Of a DNA stretch of 34,482 nucleotides, positions 31,519 to 34,482 are shown piece after piece. The position numbers and the translations under genes were made by a program. The stretch is from Hymenopellis radicata (taxonomy: Eukaryota; Basidiomycota; Agaricomycetes; Agaricales; Physalacriaceae), in NCBI GenBank assembly GCA_015501595.1, contig JADNRX010000542.1:1-34482 (forward strand), written 5' to 3'. Below the pieces are notes generated by a model, which saw only the letters and a list, made by a program, of their open reading frames with translations, was not told the DNA's origin and did no database searches. The number at the start of each line of letters is the position of its first letter. Within the stretch, counting starts at the first letter, position 1.

Positions 31519-34322
31519 TCACGACGCAGCGGCTTGTCCAAAAAGCGACCAGAAATCATCACCGCCTTCGTGTGAAGACTCAAGATTGGGCGTCATGTCG
31601 AAATCTAGGTCCATGCCAACGCCATAGTCGAACGCCAAATCTACATTCGGCATGAAAGGTTCATCTGGGAACGGGTTTCCATCAAGCATCCCAAGGTACC
31701 CAAATGAACCCAAATTCGCCAACTCGGGAGACGGCGTCGGGTGGGTGGTCCACGTTTGTGGTGGGGGCATGTTCATCACCGCTGCTGGCGGGATGTAAAC
31801 AGGCCCCGGTGGCGTCTCCTCGACCGACTCTGAAGAATCGATTATTTCTGCCTCTTCCCCGCTTTCCATTCGTCGTTGGTTTCCCTTCGAACAACGTCTC
31901 GCTGTGCGTTTCTCAGTCAAAGGCTCGAGTTGCTTCCGAGATAACTTGGTCAGGATCTCGGCGATGTTTGTCGAGCTATTCCAGGATTTGCCGATCTCGT
32001 TCAGATATTGTATACAGAGCTTAGCCTGCGCCGAGAAAGTCTCAAGATCCTTCTTTGCGACTCGTAATCCCGAGCTAGCTTTGTTCGCTAGGAGAAGGAA
32101 TACCGTCCCGGCTGAAAATATGGTTTGCATCATCGTGACCGGGCAGTAGCGAAGCGTATAGAGGCTTCGCCATGTTGCGACGAGTTCCATGATGTTATCA
32201 CAAGCACGTTTGCATAGCTGGATACGGGGAATTCCGAATTGATGATTAGTATGAGAAAGAGACTCATCAGTTCGGAGACATGCCTTGACATGATCAACAG
32301 CCTCGGAATCACGTTTTCGCCGGTGGAAGAAAGGTCGATGCAGGAGAATGAACACCGACCAAAAGGTAAGATGAACCATCAATTTGTGCGGCGTGGCAGA
32401 CGAACGATTGTGTATCGTTAGCTCGACTTCTTGCGGTAACTGACTCTTCCATTCGTGCAGTTGCAGACTGAAAGGAGAATTTGAGTTCAGAAAGCACGGA
32501 GGGGTCGAGAAACCTGCTCACTCGATTCTGCTAATCACAGCATCGCTTACTTCTATCCTCGTCCCGGTTGAATGCGTGTTGAGACTGCTTGAGCTGTGGA
32601 CACATCAACAAACGGCGGCGGCATAAGAATAACTCCCACAAACATGATTTCCATTATGTGTCTGGCAATTTGCAGTAGCCCACACGTTGCAGCGAAAGTC
32701 CTAGATAGACAGTTTGGTTGAGAGACCTTATTGGAGGGTGGGTAAATCCAGGGCGATTCGTCGTAGTCTTTGTCAATAAGCGGAACCGGTACATTCCGTT
32801 CTGATGGTAAGCTGACACCAAAGTCACGCCCGACATAGAGTGACCAGCAGACGTCCTACAACAATGCGGTGAGGAAAAGCTAATGAAATTTGAACGAGCG
32901 GGCTACCTGACTGAATAGTGTCCAATACGCCCAATTGCGATCCACCATGTCATCATGCGTGATCAGACCAGCTTGCACCCAGGTTGAGCTATCGAAACTG
33001 AGGCCGACTAGAGGACTGTAAACATGAGACAAAGACTGGGTACATATTGCACTCACGAGCCTGTGACAGACGCGTGCTCATACCGAAATACACATACCCA
33101 ATGGTCTGCTCACCATTGGTCGAGTGGAAACTCCCTAACAATGACAATGCGTGCACCATAGCAAGGTTCGGCTTCGCGCATTCCGATTCCCATAGTCGCT
33201 TGGCTTCATCGGAGAAATACTTACGAGACTTGTAGTCTCGTATTTTCGGATCGTCTGAAAATGCTGTGGCCAGTGCCATAAGGGCATTGTGTAGCATTGG
33301 GGAATAGTGAGATGTCTTGGGAGGCGTCTGGTGTCTGGGAACACTCAGAGCGACGTGCATATCGCGTAAGAAGAGTGCTGGAACGATGCGCAGGCACCAA
33401 CACGTGAAGAACTTGAAAAGGAGATTGATTATCCTGCCTTTGTTAGGAGAATGTTTCTTCGTAAGTATGAGTTAGGTGGTTACCTGTCATGTTCTTTTCT
33501 GTCAAGGGGAACAGTGTCAGGGAGATGGCGAGACCAGTCGAAATTTGGGTCGTAATGATTTCCGTCGCTATCGGTCAGCTGGAGAACATGACGGGGCGTG
33601 TTCATCATCTTTGGAAATCTTGACAAAGATGTCGTCTTTGGAGATACGGGCACTTCTTGAAAGCGGAATGGTGCTGCTATGCCGTAGAAAAATAAATCAC
33701 TGTCATGTAGCTAGTAGAGGGACATCAGTGTGATTACCATGCAGTGAAGCAAACCATTGTTGACCTTGAGATTGCGTGCAGGTACACAGAGCTCTAATGT
33801 GATATCATCTTCATCGGTTATGGATGGTTCCTTTTCTTCGTTATGAGGTATTGCGTCGCTCTCAAGTAATCCAATCGCGTCGGGAGGTTTGAATTGAAGA
33901 TAGGATGTGTGTTCATCGGATACACCCCCATGTTCCAGACGACATTTTTCCAATAATGACTCCAGAAGGTCCACATAGCACTTGAGAGCATCTGCATGCT
34001 TTCTCATTGCTTCATAATGTGCCTCCGTCCTTGGACGACGCGCGGTTTCGGCAGTATAGGAGCACTATCACCAGATGTTATTCATGGAATTCCGAAAGTG
34101 ATAGTCGGCGACTGACTTCGTCTTCTCGCCCGGATGATTGACAAGACGTGCAGACTGGCTTCGCCTCGTCGCATTTCACCCGCCTGCAAAAAAATTACAC
34201 GGGTCACATTTTGAAAAGCTCAAGACGCACTTTACTCTGCACACGTTACAGGCATGCGAGGCGTACGTTCCACGACCACGCTGGGTGGTTGGTTTCTTGG
34301 TAGAGCCGGTTCCGCGCTTCAT
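31519..34322 (-). CDS. Zn2Cys6 fungal transcription factor
   Basis: A nuclear DNA-binding regulator. Exon 1 is 34322-34231 (start MKRGTGSTKKP), exon 2 is 34183-34117 and exon 3 is 34064-33738. They join in phase across 47- and 52-nt introns to build the cluster C-x2-C-x6-C-x6-C-x2-C-x8-C (ACNVC, KRVKCDEAKPVC, TSC, GREDEC). After it comes a helix, ALKCYVDLLESLLEKC, that is probably the dimer coiled coil. The middle homology region (Fungal_trans type) shows in 33360-32700: MVHALSLLGSF, IGYVYFGMSTRLSQA, then NWAYWTLFSQDVCW, SLYVGRDFGVSLP and NVPVPLID. The last exon ends acidic and hydrophobic (DLAFDYGVGMDLDFDMTP, DDFWSLFG), a likely activation domain. Several middle exon limits were not resolved. 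The target genes are unknown; the P450 and seven-helix gene lie just downstream. Confidence 0.85.
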
Positions 34323-34482
34323 GGGATGTGGGACGTGATCGTTGGAAACAAGAATGGAAGGAAAGTCTTTATATGTCAATGTTCCGTCTGTTTTTCCGAC
34401 ACAGCGAGTCGACTCCGACTGCCTATCTCGCTTACTTAAGTATTTCAGCATTACTCAGATGTACATGCGGGGGCGTCGATAG
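34323..34482. other. Upstream flank of the Zn2Cys6 gene
   Basis: Promoter and leader sequence by position; no specific element was identified before the window ends. Confidence 0.4.

Noticed and set aside
15895..34322. A full secondary-metabolite biosynthetic cluster.
   Set aside because: No polyketide synthase, peptide synthetase, terpene cyclase or prenyltransferase is visible, and housekeeping genes lie in between.

Overview
The window looks like nuclear DNA from a basidiomycete fungus, most likely an agaricomycete (mushroom-forming) species. Genes are split by many very short GT-AG introns (mostly 42-60 nt). The recognisable proteins are typical of such fungi: a Zn2Cys6 regulator, a secreted GMC oxidoreductase, a cytochrome P450, a fungal seven-helix membrane protein, a C2H2 regulator, mitochondrial ATP synthase gamma and eIF2 beta. 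There is no sign of prokaryotic gene organisation.

Layout. 1-480 (+) is the 3' end of an MFS (monocarboxylate-type) transporter. It converges on an unrecognised multi-exon gene (521-1949, -). 1950-4284 holds only weak coding fragments and a short repeat present three times. 4293-4708 is a small hAT-like non-autonomous transposon with a clear 8-bp target duplication. 4893-8513 is a 3.6-kb inverted-repeat (foldback) element. It has ~690-bp terminal arms, an inner tandem array that switches strand near 5833, and a second hAT-like element (6799-7810) nested inside. The foldback element sits inside the exon of a minus-strand gene. 9250-13070 and 13961-15894 are gene-poor. 13171-13960 (+) is a two-finger C2H2 protein, 15895-16844 (-) a SAM methyltransferase, and 17218-17505 (-) a small unknown protein. 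18281-19485 is a head-to-tail duplication of a low-complexity unit just downstream of a strong TATA box.

The right half is gene-dense. eIF2 beta (19926-21202, -) and ATP synthase gamma (21305-22367, +) are divergent across only 102 bp. They are followed by a fragment of a possible flavin oxidoreductase, a complete 13-exon GMC oxidoreductase (23299-25757, +), a tRNA-Val(AAC) (25912-25985, +), a complete 13-exon cytochrome P450 (26810-28926, -), a seven-helix membrane protein (29928-31209, -) and a Zn2Cys6 transcription factor (31519-34322, -).

How they fit together. eIF2 beta and ATP synthase gamma are housekeeping genes sharing one short promoter region. The GMC oxidoreductase, P450 and Zn2Cys6 factor are accessory oxidative and regulatory genes that lie close together, but nothing in the sequence proves a common pathway. 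Single-base phase breaks in eIF2 beta (two) and in the seven-helix gene (one) suggest either indel errors in the sequence or damaged alleles. Other apparent frameshifts here should be read with that in mind. Exon limits below were worked out by hand from splice signals, reading phase and protein-family motifs.
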